In this document: in pieces, positions 51,136-63,990 of the stretch
How the letters are laid out: each line of letters opens with the position of its first letter
Position numbering within the stretch: position 1 is the first letter of the stretch
Origin: Antedon mediterranea
Lineage: Eukaryota > Echinodermata > Crinoidea > Comatulida > Antedonidae
DNA: 64,000 nucleotides
Assembly: GCF_964355755.1 (NCBI RefSeq)
Contig: NC_092671.1
Span: 18,194,001-18,258,000 of the forward strand
Reading direction: 5' to 3'
The notes under the pieces: generated by a model
The model's database searches: none
Told to the model about the DNA's origin: nothing
Seen by the model: the letters and a program-made list of their open reading frames with translations, nothing else
Program-made: the position numbers and the translations under genes

Positions 51136-53175
51136 ATTAAGGTTCCAATACAAAACAAAAACAAACACTGTATTGTCACACGTACACAGTAAAGTACAGA
51201 ATGCCAAAATACTACTTCACCAATCGGATTATCCTGAGTTCAGGGCTAAACAGTAAATTATCCATAAGTGTCCGGTCTATGAAGTATCACTGTCAATTTA
51301 ATAGTATTCATTCCCGGATGAGGTGTTCGGTGATGATCCCAGGATTGATATAATCCTATCTGGTCACTTTACTTTAGTCCTGTAATGAATCAATATCCCC
51401 AGTTCAGCGAAGTCGCAATGACAAATGTACAATGTCAAGGAAAGCACAAATAAGTCGTCATTGAATATTACATGTTACTAATATCTGCATAACCAAAATA
51501 ACACGGCTGGTAACAATACTTGGCAATCTGGATGATACAAGAACGCTTGAATCGTTTCTGTAAATTCCCGAAACAAAATAAAGTATTAGGTATACGTCTT
51601 ATAAACAGGGCTTCTGACCCGTAGCACAGGAAAGTGAGCCTACACCAACCGTGTCTATCTGAGCATACAGGGTAAGCAATAGAATTAAGTACAGTCAAAC
51701 TTGTATTATGGTTAACGCCCTCTGTAGTTGAATATATAATCAAACTTTTTTTGACGATTACAGTAAGACTAGATTTTCCCGAATTCATTGTCTTTCTTTT
51801 ATTTTAGTCCCTCGTTCGACGTTTTGAATTTTGTCTGGGTTGCACTAAGTCTGTATTTATTGTCTTTTAAAAAAAAATGTTAGTCCACCATTCGACGTTT
51901 CGATATTTGTTTGAGCATCAAGTATTATACGCATGAAACGTCATATGGACCAAAATATTTATTTTTTACAAATATTTATTCGAAACACAGTACTATACTA
52001 CAGTAAGACCGAAATAAGCAAGCCTCGAGAGTTCCACAATTAGACGGAGTTACGTAATCGACAAAACAATCTGACTAATTAACACGGTATCTTTCATTAC
52101 TTTTGTTGGAATAATAAATATATACGGCAGAAAAATAAGAACACAATCGGAAACGTTTAAATGGTAGGCCCTGGCCTGCATCTACTGATAGTATCTGTGA
52201 CAGATGTATGATCTGACAAATATATGTTTAATATAGTATGTATTTTATTATTACTTTCAATGCTGTTCACATGTTCGAGCTTATAATATCATACATACAT
52301 AATACCTTTTGTCTTTTAATAGTATGTATAGGCCTACCAAATGTCGAACGTGCGCTATTATAATATTGAAATTACGGTCTTGTGGTTAACGCCCTCTTTT
52401 GGTTTTTATTACGTTTAAAGTTGTCTGTCTGCTGATTATGTGCCTTTTGTGCCAACTGAAGCATTTTCATTAGAATACAGTACTTACTTACTTGAGCAAT
52501 CTAGTAGTGTGATGGCGCTAGTTATAATCCGGTATGCTTGATTAATATTTATGAATGACGTAATGTATAACCCAACTCTTGCCATCACCAAAATTTTATT
52601 AAATAATGACAGTTACCATGTATTTACACAGCTATAACACACAGCTATAATATAATTATATCTCAGAGGTTGATCATCTATACATACACTAGGTGTAAAT
52701 CAAAGTAGGATCATACTGGTGATCTTGTAGAAACTTTTAGTCTGCAAATTGATTTACCGTTTTAGGAAACATCAGCTAAATATACTACTTGACTCCATTT
52801 TTGTAAACGGGAAATATACGTTTTGCATAACTTTTAATAGATTCAATTGAAACGAAAACAAAACATATTAAATTCACATAATATAAAGAGGTTAGAATAA
52901 TTATAAAAGAACAGTTGTATTTAACAATAACTTATTTTACTGCAGCATTTAAAATGTAAATAGTACATGAAAATGAATTACCTATATTCTTCAATATAAT
53001 TAAAAAAAAATACTACACATTTTACAGTATACAGTAAAACCTGCAACAACATTTGAAAGCTTGTCAAACGTGTATTAACTACCATTGTTAACTAAATATT
53101 ATACATAAATATCAAAACCTGAAAATTATTTCAAAATATAACAAAATAAAAACATATTACTGCTATACTATATTA

Positions 53176-53206
53176 AATCAGGGAAAGATTTCACTCTTCC
53201 CTGATT
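53176..53206. repeat. Hairpin, 12-bp arms with one bulge
   Basis: AATCAGGGAAAGA pairs with TCTTCCCTGATT around a 6-nt loop. Confidence 0.65.
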
Positions 53207-53399
53207 CAATAATCCATCATCTTTCTAATGCAAGTTCTTGTTAAATTTAATGAGGGCGCTATATAAATATATACTTTATGAGAACAAACCAAATATGATA
53301 TGCCAGAATGATTAATAATTTAAGAAACTGGCCTCATGAAATTTAAGCCTTAGCAGCCTATGTTATATAACACTATGTTCTTGCAGTGGTCAGATCAAT

Positions 53400-53560
53400 A
53401 CAATATTGATTTAACAAAAAGGACAAAATGTACATTTTGTTGTCAGAATTAAGAGATTGTTGGCACAGCAGTCTATATGTCATTAGAGTACCTACAATTC
53501 AACAGAAAGAACAATACTGTTTGTTGTCGTCAGAATAAAGGGATTGTTGGCATAGGCGAA
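53400..53560. repeat. Diverged tandem duplication (TTGTCAGAAT..GATTGTTGGCA)
   Basis: TTTTGTTGTCAGAATTAAGA plus GATTGTTGGCACAG near 53.43 kb recurs as TTTGTTGTCGTCAGAATAAA plus GGGATTGTTGGCATAG near 53.52 kb. Confidence 0.6.
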
Positions 53561-53687
53561 AGTTCAGGCTAGACATTATAATAGTTAGGCCCCTGTTGTT
53601 GAGGCCTATTAAATACTCCTTCGCCTAGCGTGGCATGTTGATAATGTTACTCTGGGCCTAGGCAGCCAAGCACCAAGCAACACGTAC

Positions 53688-53717
53688 CTGCGCTTCGCTC
53701 AAATTTACCGCAGTCAT
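53688..53717 (-). other. Candidate first coding exon (ATG to GT donor), unassigned
   Basis: Minus strand ATG followed by nine codons (MTAVNLSEAQ) to a CAG|gtacgt donor, in a locally CpG-richer stretch. It ends in phase 0, so could splice to RPTP exon 2, but that would give no signal peptide. It may be chance or the start of another transcript. Confidence 0.2.
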
Positions 53718-53719
53718 AT

Positions 53720-54885
53720 TTTGGACGGCGCCCTCAATATTTCGTTGCCATGCGAAACAGATTTTTACTGGCTTACGAAAAAAAGAATACATGTGCGTGA
53801 CGTACGTATCCGTTTTCATTATCGTATTCGTAAGGTTGCGAAAACTCCCTATTCTCCCCCAAAAACATGAAAAATGAAGATTAATTAAATCAGACTTTGA
53901 ATATGTTATTTTGTAGTTTAATAAAGTTAATCACTTCCATAGAAAAAAAAAACGAAAACAATAATGTTTTCACTTGTAAAATGATAAAATAAATGGTTAA
54001 ATTCAATCAAAAATACATTGCCAATTTGACTATTTTAATGTTGAATTTATTTATTGTTTCTGTTGCCTGGATAATGAAGTGTTTCTTCGAAATATCAGAC
54101 TAAATATTTTGGCAAATTTAAGCCTAATACAAGTCAAATTAGCAATTGTAGGCCTATCTATCTCTTGTATGTTAACAGAAGTGAAAACTCATGAGATAGA
54201 TTTTGCCATGCGGTGTCACAGCAATTTACGGTGACGAGTGTACGGCGAGCGCGCGCGGCAATATCGTAAATTTTTCGATTGTTATGAAATCATATGTACA
54301 TCCTTAATACGTTGTTAAATATGGTTCTCGGTCAAGTTGTCCTTTAATATAAACACAATCTTATAATAGTATAAACACATTGTGTACTTGCATTCACATG
54401 CAAAAAAAAAAAAAAAAAAATGTTAAAGTAAAACGAAAACTTTAGAACGATTTATCGCAGCTATACGAAAACGGACTTTTGTAGAAAGTAAATTAAAAAA
54501 ACAAGTTTATTGTCACATGGGAGTATCTCAAAGAAAAAAATACAAAGCAACAACATTAAATTTCAGAAATTTCTTACAACTTATTTTAAAGTATAATTAT
54601 TATTACTTTACTGCAGGCTAATCGTATCGCAAGACATCGGAGGTGAATAACGATAAATCACAATTTCGTAACTCGTCTGTCTATTAATTCATTTTTATAA
54701 GAATATAGATTCTATTTATAAATCAATAATCAATTTTATTGTACTTTTATATATTTAATTTCATTAATAAATAGCATTTGGAAAAAGAAATTAATTCATT
54801 AAATAAATGAAAGATACCCAAAAAACCTGAAAAATAAAGATTAATAAAATTAGACCTTGAAATCGAGTTCGAACAATACCATGAA
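53720..54885. other. Intergenic, CpG-richer patch near 54.2 kb
   Basis: Mostly A+T-rich. A short CpG-rich stretch (GGCGAGCGCGCGCGGCAATA) lies at 54.24 kb. No gene recognised. Confidence 0.5.
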
Positions 54886-54948
54886 AGCTCCAGTGGTCTA
54901 ATGGTTAGGACATCTGCATATCAAGCAGGCGGTCCGAGTTCGAATTAA
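54886..54948 (+). repeat. Truncated tRNA-like sequence
   Basis: A box TGGTCTAATGGTTAGGAC, anticodon stem CTGC/GCAG with loop ATATCAA, and B-box-like GAGTTCGAATT, then it breaks into TTAATTAATTAA. The 3' half of the acceptor stem is missing, so it is a pseudo-tRNA or SINE head. It abuts the large inverted repeat. Confidence 0.6.
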
Positions 54949-55089
54949 TTAATTAAATTTCAGTATATCACCGGGCGGTTTAGAATTAATGTTCTTTGCC
55001 TGTTGTGTATATATACAGTATAAACAAATCAGGCAAAGAACATTAATTCTAAACCGCCCGGTGATATACTGAAATTTAATTAATTAATT
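54943..55089. repeat. Perfect 60-bp inverted repeat
   Basis: Left arm 54943-55002 and right arm 55030-55089 are perfect reverse complements over 60 bp, separated by 27 nt. Arms include CCGGGCGGTTTAGAATTAAT and TTCTTTGCCTG. Perfect identity implies recent origin or active homogenisation. Confidence 0.97.
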
Positions 55090-55243
55090 TGAAACGATAA
55101 AGATGAGGAAATATGTGAGAATGAGAAAAAGTCGCCCCAATATATATATATATATAAATCCAAAGGCAAAGGCATAAAAAGCGAAAAGCTAAATCAAACC
55201 GATAAAGTAAACAGCCAGAAAAGTTAGCAGAGCTTTCGGGCAA

Positions 55244-56220
<977 letters not shown>

Positions 56221-56229
56221 AGGTTATGG

Positions 56230-56246
56230 TTATAATAATAATAATA

Positions 56247-56301
<55 letters not shown>

Positions 56302-56850
56302 GGATGACGATAACGATGACGATGACGACGACGACGATGACGATGCCGATGATGATGACGATAATATTGATGACGATAATGATGATGACGATAATAATGA
56401 TGACGATAATAATGATGACGATAATAATTATGATGATAATAATGATGATGATAATAATGATGATGATAATAATGATGATGATAATTATGATGATGATGAT
56501 GATGATAATAATGATGATGATGATGATGATAATAATGATGATGAATATAATAATGATGATGATAATAATACTGATGATAATAATAATAATAATGATAATA
56601 ATGATGATGATGATGATAATTATGATGATGATAATGATGATAATAATGATGATGATGATAATAATGATGATGAATATAATAATGATGATGATAATAATAA
56701 TGATGATAATAATAATGATGATGATAATAATGATGATGATAATAATGATGATAATAATAATGATGATAATAATAATGATGATAATAATAATAATAATAAT
56801 AATGATGACGATGACGATGACGATGATGACGATAATGACGATGATGACCA
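56230..56850. repeat. (GAT/AAT)n trinucleotide microsatellite
   Basis: About 620 bp of GAT, AAT and GAC triplets. It generates low-complexity open frames on both strands (poly-Ile; Met/Ile) that are not genes. Its right edge touches a LINE 3' UTR remnant. Confidence 0.97.
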
Positions 56851-57185
56851 AGATCATTATTATAAAATACAAAAATAATAAACTAAGTAGTACAAATTAA
56901 TTAAAAACAAAACAAATAATATTTTGAGATCAAACGTTTGGTGAGTTCGGCTATCATGGATAGGTTTTGAAATAGTATTGTCATCTGCAAATTGAAAAAT
57001 TGAAGATTCTATACCATATTCAAGATCACTCACATACAATAGAAACAAAAAGAGGCCCAAGAACTGACCACTGGGGTGTCACTGATATTACATTCTTCCA
57101 ATGCGATACTTCACCACTATAGATAACTCTTTGTTTTCTTTTCAGGTTGTATTGATAAATAAATTTAAAAATGACAGTAAAAAGT
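56851..57185 (-). mobile_element. Internally deleted LINE fragment
   Basis: Minus strand matches the LINE at 59.9-61.7 kb: KRKQRVIYSGEVSHWKNV, a degraded PQGSVLGPL (here PQWSVLGPL), DLEYGIESSIFQFADDNTIS, then a jump from PIH to the ORF C-terminus (LISKY-like) and the 3' UTR (TACTTAGTTTATTATTTTTG). Roughly 750 bp are missing between the two parts, so it is a pseudogene. Confidence 0.88.
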
Positions 57186-57994
57186 GTTATGTACTGTTCA
57201 CCCACTTGAATGATTAATTAACCTTTTTGTTGATTATTTTAACATAATTAAGGTACGGTAATACGGTAAATTGTCGCGCTTTTATGTTTTTTCTTTCAAC
57301 CCTGAAATCGTTAATTTAGCCTGGTGATATCAATATCCTACTGAGTCGATACGTCTATAAGTCAATAGTTATGTTTGTATAACCGCACTTTTCTATTCAC
57401 GACATCTGATTGGTAAGTTATGGTATAGTTTTAAAATATAATTATTACCTAATATTGTGGAATAGTCTATGTTTAGATTGCGCATGTCTGAATTCAATCG
57501 ATCTAATCGTTACGTAGACCTGCAGTGGATGTACAAAGAAACATTTAAAGTATGTTTGGGAATAATTTTCTGGTATATCTTGAAAGCACTGATGATAATA
57601 TGCTCGTTTCTTAGAGGTCTAAATAACGGTGAACTGTACTTGTGCATTCGTTTCGCTTTGAACGGATTTTTATGTGGTGGTATTGTATACGAAACAAATA
57701 TTTACCGGGGTTTTTAAAAGGGTAAGGTTTAAAATACTAGTTTATATTGCTCGAATTCATCAGTGAAATGTAGTTTAGTTTCCAAATCGTCTTTGTCTAT
57801 AATAATTATTTGAACCATGCCCATTACACCAGTCAATATCTGTATAGTGTAGCGCTCTTATTTGCGCGATATAATCGTTTTTCTTTTCTTGCTATGTTAA
57901 TAAGTATACTTTTTATATTTTTCATTTAAATAATATAGAGAATAATGAATGTTATGAGTTGATTGATGACAATATTTCATGAGTTGAAAGATAT

Positions 57995-58027
57995 TTCTAT
58001 TTAACGGCAGAGCCCTGTTAAATAGAA
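57995..58027. repeat. Hairpin, 11-bp perfect arms
   Basis: TTCTATTTAAC pairs with GTTAAATAGAA around an 11-nt loop. Confidence 0.75.
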
Positions 58028-58243
58028 TGAACGAAATAATAATGATTTATATTAAATGTTTCAGCTTGTGTATGTGTGCAAACGAGGTTGTAGCTATTAT
58101 GCGTTCGAAAACCAACCCGAGCGTTGTAGTTTACTTTAGAGCAAAAGGTGTTTTATATTCGTTTAATAGAGAGAATAATCTTATTCTTTGTAAACCTTAT
58201 TGTCTTATGTAACTCAGTATTTTAAAATTATCATGTATTATAT

Positions 58244-58276
58244 CATAGGAACGACAATTAAATTGTCTTTCCTATG
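58244..58276. repeat. Near-perfect palindrome, 16-bp arms
   Basis: CATAGGAACGACAATT pairs with AATTGTCTTTCCTATG with one mismatch and a one-base centre. Confidence 0.8.
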
Positions 58277-58813
58277 ACCAACTTCGTTATTCGGATCTAG
58301 AGCACGATTACTTCAGCATAATCAACTAGATAATCACAATGTTGATTTCTTCTTTTAACATTGATTGTGTCTCGTTATTGACTTGCCCTAGACCTTAAAA
58401 AATCCACATTCTTTAAGAATATGCAATATTATTGAATCTTTTTCTCAATTTCTTACGTCAGATATCAAACGTTATTGGCTTAATCTAAATTTACACTTTC
58501 ACAGAACGGAAGAGGTTTGTTAAATGATGTAAACTCAATTGTAAGCAACCAACTTTCTAAAACGACGAAACATCCTAAGCAACCAGCTTCTCATAATAAT
58601 CTCATAATCTCCCGTCACAATGACCTCTGGTAATTAGTGACCATCTCTATTGAACGCTTCTCATAATTAACCACCTCTCGTAAGTGACCTCTTCTCATAA
58701 TCGACCACTTCTCGTGAGTATCATCTTCTCTCTTCCAAAACTTATTTTCTATGTATGCTTGACGGTTTCCGCTTTCGTATAATTCGCGACAAAAATTGTC
58801 TTTAATCGTTATT

Positions 58814-58838
58814 GGTTATCCGCACTTGGCGGATAACC
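58814..58838. repeat. Hairpin, 10-bp perfect arms
   Basis: GGTTATCCGC pairs with GCGGATAACC around a 5-nt loop. Confidence 0.75.
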
Positions 58839-59265
58839 GCTTGTTATTGTCAAGATCTTATTTTTTCTATCTTATTTTTCTTTCTTTCTACGATTTTTGT
58901 TGCAGCTCTATCTCTAATTCTTGTCAACATAAAATGGTATAACTTTGTCAGAGGATTGACCCTAACTGCAGATGTGCAGGAAACTATGTTATATGATGTA
59001 AAAGTCATGTAGCGTAAGTTACACAGGATTTTATGAAATTTTATGGTTGATCATAAATTCTGAACCAAATTCTTGCCATGAAACTTTACAGAAGTATACT
59101 TCATGATACGAAGAAATTTATATTTTATTAAAATAGCGTTTCACGCAAAAATATATTTAAAATCATTTTCGCATACATTTCAGGTCATTTTGAGCATTTT
59201 ACATTTGTTCGCGTTTTCCGCACGCACTTTTTAAAAACCTTATTATGTTTCATTGTTGTTATTGA

Positions 59266-59328
59266 TTTTTTGTTTCTATCTTTTCTGCTTTTGAAGGAAA
59301 TAAATGTTTATTTGATTTGATTTGAAGG
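59266..59328 (+). mobile_element. LINE-like 3' tail (TTTGATTTGATTTGA)
   Basis: AAATAAATGTTTATTTGATT plus TGATTTGAAG is the polyadenylation-like end plus tandem tail of a non-LTR element; no body is recognisable upstream. Confidence 0.45.
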
Positions 59329-59789
59329 GTAAAAAAATTGCAATTGGGTAGATTTCATTCATTTTGATGAACATTGCACGTGCACTAAAATGGGTAATGT
59401 AATGCAAATTTGGGCAAAAATATGAATATTTTTAATCGGTTATAGTCCCTCAGGATGACTGGTGAACCTCTCTTTTTGAAATTTATAATGAAAGCTGATG
59501 AGTTTTAGATATCAATTCAATGTAAAATTTGTATCGACCGGATGTTCTGACGTCACCAAAAGGCCACTCGAATTTTTAAAATATGATTTTTATTTTTTTG
59601 TAATAGTTGACCCAATTTAATAGAGAATGTCGTGCGTATGCAATTTTCTCCTATAAGTTGTAATATGTTCTTTCTCAATCAATTCTCTTTAACATGCGTA
59701 CACAAAATTTAAATTGGTATTACGTTATCATATTAAACAAAAATTAGGATAATAATAATTTCATTTGTACAGTATATTTCAATATGTTA

Positions 59790-61738
59790 TAGCTCCTCAG
59801 AATAAAAAGTGACCCACATGATAAAAACTTATTAAGGAAGCTGTTGAATTGTATATAAATTCTAGTAATTTCAGTAATAATGATGATGGTGGTAATGATG
59901 ACTTGCTCTGCAACTCTGATATTATCCCTTAGCATTATATGGAACTTGAGAAATTTAATGTGATGGAAGTTTATCAGGCATTAAACTATTTAATTGTTTC
60001 AAAATCTCCAGGACCTGATAATTTATTTCCCATATTTCTAAAGGTTTGTAGGGCAGAACTAGCACGATTGTTGTGCGACTTTTTTAACTTATCTTTAGAA
60101 AAAGGCATTTTACCAAAACAGTGGAAAACTGCTAATGTTGTACCTGTTTTCAAAAAGCATGGAAAACCTAAAGGTGATTTTAAGAGTTACAGACCTGTGT
60201 CTTTAACACCCATTGTTTGTAAAATTATGGAGAAACTTGTGTGTACTCGAATCAATAATTTCTTAGAGGCTAATAGTATATTATCAGATAATCAGTTTGG
60301 TTTTAGACATGCTTATAGTACTGAATTGTTACTCACTAAGGCGTTTCATTCATGGGCTCAAAGTTTAGATGCAAAAAATTGTAAGCAAGTAGATGTAATT
60401 TTCTTAGATTTTTCATCTGCTTTTGATAAAGTACCCCATAATCGTCTGATTAAAAAACTTAACAATATTGGCTTAAACAAAGGTTTAAATAAATGGATCC
60501 AGGATTTTCTTTTAAATAGAAAACAAAGAGTTATCTATAGAGGTGAAATATCGCATTGGAAGAATGTAATATCAGGGGTACCCCAGGGGTCAGTTCTTGG
60601 CCCTCTTTTGCTTCTATTGTATGTGAAGGATCTTGAATATGGTATAGAATCTTCAATTTTTCAATTTGCAGATGACAATACCATTTCAAGACCTATTCAT
60701 GAATTAGAAGACTGTATAAAGTTACAGAGTGATTTAAATAAGATTTATGAATGGTCAGTTTTAAATAAACTACCATTAAATGCATCAAAATGTGCAGCAA
60801 TGAGTTTATCCAGGTGTAAAGATCCCATCATATTTGCTTACGATATCAATTCCGATTCAACGAAAAGAGTCCATGAATTCAAACTACTTGGTGTATATAT
60901 CAACAGTAAATTAACATGCCACTCTCATGTAGATTATGTTTGTAGTAAGGCAAGCAAACTTCTTGGTTTTGTTTCAAGATGTAGTAAAGCAATGTCTTGG
61001 ATGGCAATGCTAAATCTTTACAAAGCACTAATACTAGCTGTTGTGACTTACTGTTGTTGTATGTGGGCACCTACTGAAATATCTCATATGTATAGACTTG
61101 GAAGGGTTCAGAGAAAGGCCACTAGAATAATTATGTACAGAAAAGAAGGAAATTGGGACACTTCATATTTATATAGGTTAAAGACCCTAAATATTTTAAG
61201 TATTGAAGATATATTTAAAGTGTATAGACTCACATTAGGTTTTAAAATAATGCATGGCCTCTGTCCATCATCCTTTAATGAGTTTGTGAGATCAAGTGAG
61301 AGGTGTGAAGGGCGGTTAATACATTGGAAGGCAAAGACGAATACATTTTTAAATTCATCGTTTGTTATTTTCCCTAGATTATGGGAGCAACTTCCCAATG
61401 AAATTAAACAATGTGCTACAATTTCAGACTTTAAAGCCCAACTCATCAAACATTTGATCTCAAAATATTAAGTTGTACTGTAGGCCTAATTGTTTATATT
61501 GTTTATTCAATGCAGCTTATTTTTAATTGGTGTATCTCATTATAACTTTGTTTTGTTTTGTTTTATTTTGACTTAATTTGTGCTACTTAGTTTTGTTATT
61601 TTTGTATTTTATAAGTAATGATGGAGTAAGAGCAGTTTTCTGTTTGGGCTCATGCCTATTACTTGCTCCTGGCAAGATGAATTGTAAAATGTACTTTATG
61701 AACTTTTGCCGAATAAATATTATTATTATTATTATTAT
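59790..61738 (+). mobile_element. 5'-truncated non-LTR retrotransposon (jockey/CR1/L2-like LINE)
   Basis: Contains a reverse transcriptase ORF, a 3' UTR of about 250 bp and a 3' end GAATAAATATTATTATTATT. The endonuclease half of ORF2 and any ORF1 are absent, as in a 5'-truncated insertion. The left boundary is uncertain. A deleted relative lies at 56.85-57.19 kb in the opposite orientation. Confidence 0.85.
59939..61471 (+). CDS. LINE reverse transcriptase (partial ORF2)
   Basis: 510 residues. Motifs in order: SPGPDN (23-28), SYRPVSL (83-89), GFRHAYSTE (121-129), FLDFSSAFDKV with catalytic Asp157, GVPQGSVLGPLL (213-224), FADDN with catalytic Asp245-Asp246, and LNASK (about 280-284). It ends with the FPRLWEQLPNEI and LIKHLISKY C-terminus of jockey/CR1/L2-like ORF2. 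It copies element RNA at the target site. All reverse transcriptase motifs look intact. An in-frame TAG lies nine bases before the first Met, and coding similarity seems to continue upstream (CNSDIIP), so the ORF is broken rather than truly starting here. Confidence 0.92.
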   Translation: MELEKFNVMEVYQALNYLIVSKSPGPDNLFPIFLKVCRAELARLLCDFFNLSLEKGILPKQWKTANVVPVFKKHGKPKGDFKSYRPVSLTPIVCKIMEKLVCTRINNFLEANSILSDNQFGFRHAYSTELLLTKAFHSWAQSLDAKNCKQVDVIFLDFSSAFDKVPHNRLIKKLNNIGLNKGLNKWIQDFLLNRKQRVIYRGEISHWKNVISGVPQGSVLGPLLLLLYVKDLEYGIESSIFQFADDNTISRPIHELEDCIKLQSDLNKIYEWSVLNKLPLNASKCAAMSLSRCKDPIIFAYDINSDSTKRVHEFKLLGVYINSKLTCHSHVDYVCSKASKLLGFVSRCSKAMSWMAMLNLYKALILAVVTYCCCMWAPTEISHMYRLGRVQRKATRIIMYRKEGNWDTSYLYRLKTLNILSIEDIFKVYRLTLGFKIMHGLCPSSFNEFVRSSERCEGRLIHWKAKTNTFLNSSFVIFPRLWEQLPNEIKQCATISDFKAQLIKHLISKY

Positions 61739-63888
61739 AAAATGTTGCCTCGGATGTCATGACGTCATCATATGGCCAGTTGAATTAAAAGAGTATTTTT
61801 TCATCTCTTTTGTAATCACACCGCGTTTAAAATAGCGCGCATTTCTTTTCTACATGTATACGATTATATTCTAGTTTAATATGATCTGGTTCAGACAATC
61901 ATCTTCAAATTTCTATCTTCAAACTTCATTTTGATGAAAATTTGATTAAAAGATGGGTCTCATTTCATCTATATGCTACACTATATAACATAATAATACA
62001 GTGTTTTCTTATTATGCTTTATGACACAGGTACAATTCATCACTGTAAACATATTTAATTCATGTTATAGGATGGTATATTCATTTTCAGCGTTCATATT
62101 TTAACGTATGTGCATGCTGCGTTTGCGCGGATAACCCGAATGTTTTGTTTTTACCATGCACTGTATGTTTGTCTCTATAGCCTGTGGCCTTATTTATCAT
62201 GCACATAGGCTAGGAGAAACACAATTAAATATCCTATCTAAATTACAATTTAAAGGAAATCTTACTTAAAGATACTAGACCTACGTTTTTTTTACCTAAT
62301 TTAAGGACAAACACATCATTTTATTTTAAAATAAATACTATATGGACCTATTGCGATATTTTGTTCTTCTTTAAACAGTTAAAATGTAAAAAATATATCG
62401 ATTCTAAAAATTTTAGCGGCCCAATATAAATTGCAACATGCATCGCGCGTGGATTGATATTTTCATATTGCGATGCACCCACTTTTACCGATCGCGTGAA
62501 GAATAAACAAATAACCAGGTCTTTCAATTTTAATTAACGGATTCTGCAGATTGCAAATTGAAAAAAATTAATTCAGCAACGAGAAAACGTCAGACTAGGT
62601 CTATAGCTAGCGTACGATGTTCGTGCATTACCGTTCTTTATCAGCTAGGCCTACAAAACTAGGCCTAACTAAGCTTGGCCTATAAACGTTTACTACCTAC
62701 GAGCTACTTAGGTATTGCGTTCTTTTTCTCTTTTTATCATAATTACCCTTAGAACGCACATTTAAGACAAGAAATGACCTGGTTTAATGTTTTCAAAGTC
62801 ATATATGTGCATTATTTTTACAAAACGTCAAACATTGCAGGTCTAATGTAATATGAAATACTTCACTCTTGTAGTATGATTGTTGAATACGGACACTGTT
62901 TTCATGAATCTTGGTCATAGTGATAGATGACCCAAAATCCAACCGGAGTTGAAAGGGCATGGTCAAAGGCTTTGTTCTCAAGCAACTAAACATTCCTGCA
63001 TTTTTAGAGCCTACATTTAGAGTCTTCCTAATCCATCATCTAGGGTTATCATTTTGAAGTTGCAATGTCAATGTTAAATGTCACAAAAAGCAACTATTTG
63101 ACATTTCTTTAAAATAACAAATAAAGTTTGAAAACAAAATACATAAAATCACACCGTCTATAGCAGGTGAACCAGTTTTTCAATCATTGAAGATGAATAT
63201 ACTCGTTACACCAAATTCACATCAAGTTGTTAGGCTTAGTTACATTACCACTTTTTATGTAGGAAAATTATAATCGAGGCAGATATAATTTATGCACTTT
63301 CTCTTTTTTATTGTCAGAATCTTCTTTATACTATACTATATAACTATACTATCAATAAAATCCATTGATTGACTTTAGATAACAAAAAAGTGTGTCCAAT
63401 ATCATTACATTTATACATGAATAGATCTTTATATACAGTTGATATGATTAGGCTATCTATTATACTCTCTTTGTTACAAGAGAATGACATTTGAAAGAAC
63501 ACTTTTTAATGCCTTTTTAATCACTTAATATCCACCTTGGAATAATAAAAATGATCAGAACCTATACTGTGAAAAAATTCAATAAGAATTCACTCAAGCT
63601 CAGCAATAAAAAGTAATTATGTATATTTAATTACTTAACTCAATGATCTTTGTTGTATCCACAATTGATTGGTTAATATTTGTATTCTAGGACTGAATAC
63701 TGTACAGTTATTGTATTGCTGATATCAAATTCTTGTGTATTTTCAGCAGCAAAATTAAAACAAATTTACACACAGTAAGTAATTTGGCCTATTATTTAGA
63801 ATAAGATCGAAAGTTATGCTACTGTACTTAATTAATAATTTGGTCAAATAAATATAATATAACCAATAGCAATACCGTAATTCAACAA
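61739..63888. other. Intergenic, nothing recognised
   Basis: A+T-rich; contains a cluster of AGGCCT motifs near 62.65 kb. No gene seen on either strand. Confidence 0.5.
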
Positions 63889-63990
63889 CAAGGCCATATA
63901 CATGGCTACAGTCGCGTGCTCAAGTTAGTGTTTACCGACCAACCGACCGACCAACCGACCGACATAGTGAGCTGCAGAAACTGTGGTTTA
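63889..63990 (-). mobile_element. GTCG/GTCT-rich element, copy 4 (inverted, partial)
   Basis: CAAGGCCATATACATGGCTA, CAGTCGCGTGCTC and (GACCAACC/GACCGACC)n to GACATAGTGAGCT match the 3' part of the family in inverted orientation. Runs towards the window edge. Confidence 0.65.

Larger units (their letters stand above)
51136..53680. other. Upstream region of the RPTP gene
   Basis: Presumed promoter and 5' UTR lie near 51.1-51.8 kb, but I see no TATA box or CpG island. Two diverged copies of TTCGACGTTT(T/C)GA.(T)TTTGT(C/T)TG occur near 51.82 and 51.90 kb, and a GTTAACGCCCTCT motif near 51.71 and 52.39 kb. A hairpin lies at 53.18 kb. Confidence 0.45.
57186..59265. other. Intergenic with three short hairpins
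   Basis: No gene recognised. Hairpins lie at 57995-58027, 58244-58276 and 58814-58838. An 82-codon plus-strand frame at 57469-57717 has no recognisable motif. Confidence 0.55.

Noticed and set aside
51468-51788. 106-codon minus-strand frame upstream of the receptor gene
   Set aside because: Composition and content look random; could be 5' UTR sequence but no supporting signal is visible.
56226-56900. Open frames of over 200 codons (poly-Ile on minus, Met/Ile on plus)
   Set aside because: Pure by-products of the trinucleotide microsatellite.
57469-57717. 82-codon plus-strand frame
   Set aside because: No recognisable motif, no splice or regulatory context, A+T-rich; likely chance.
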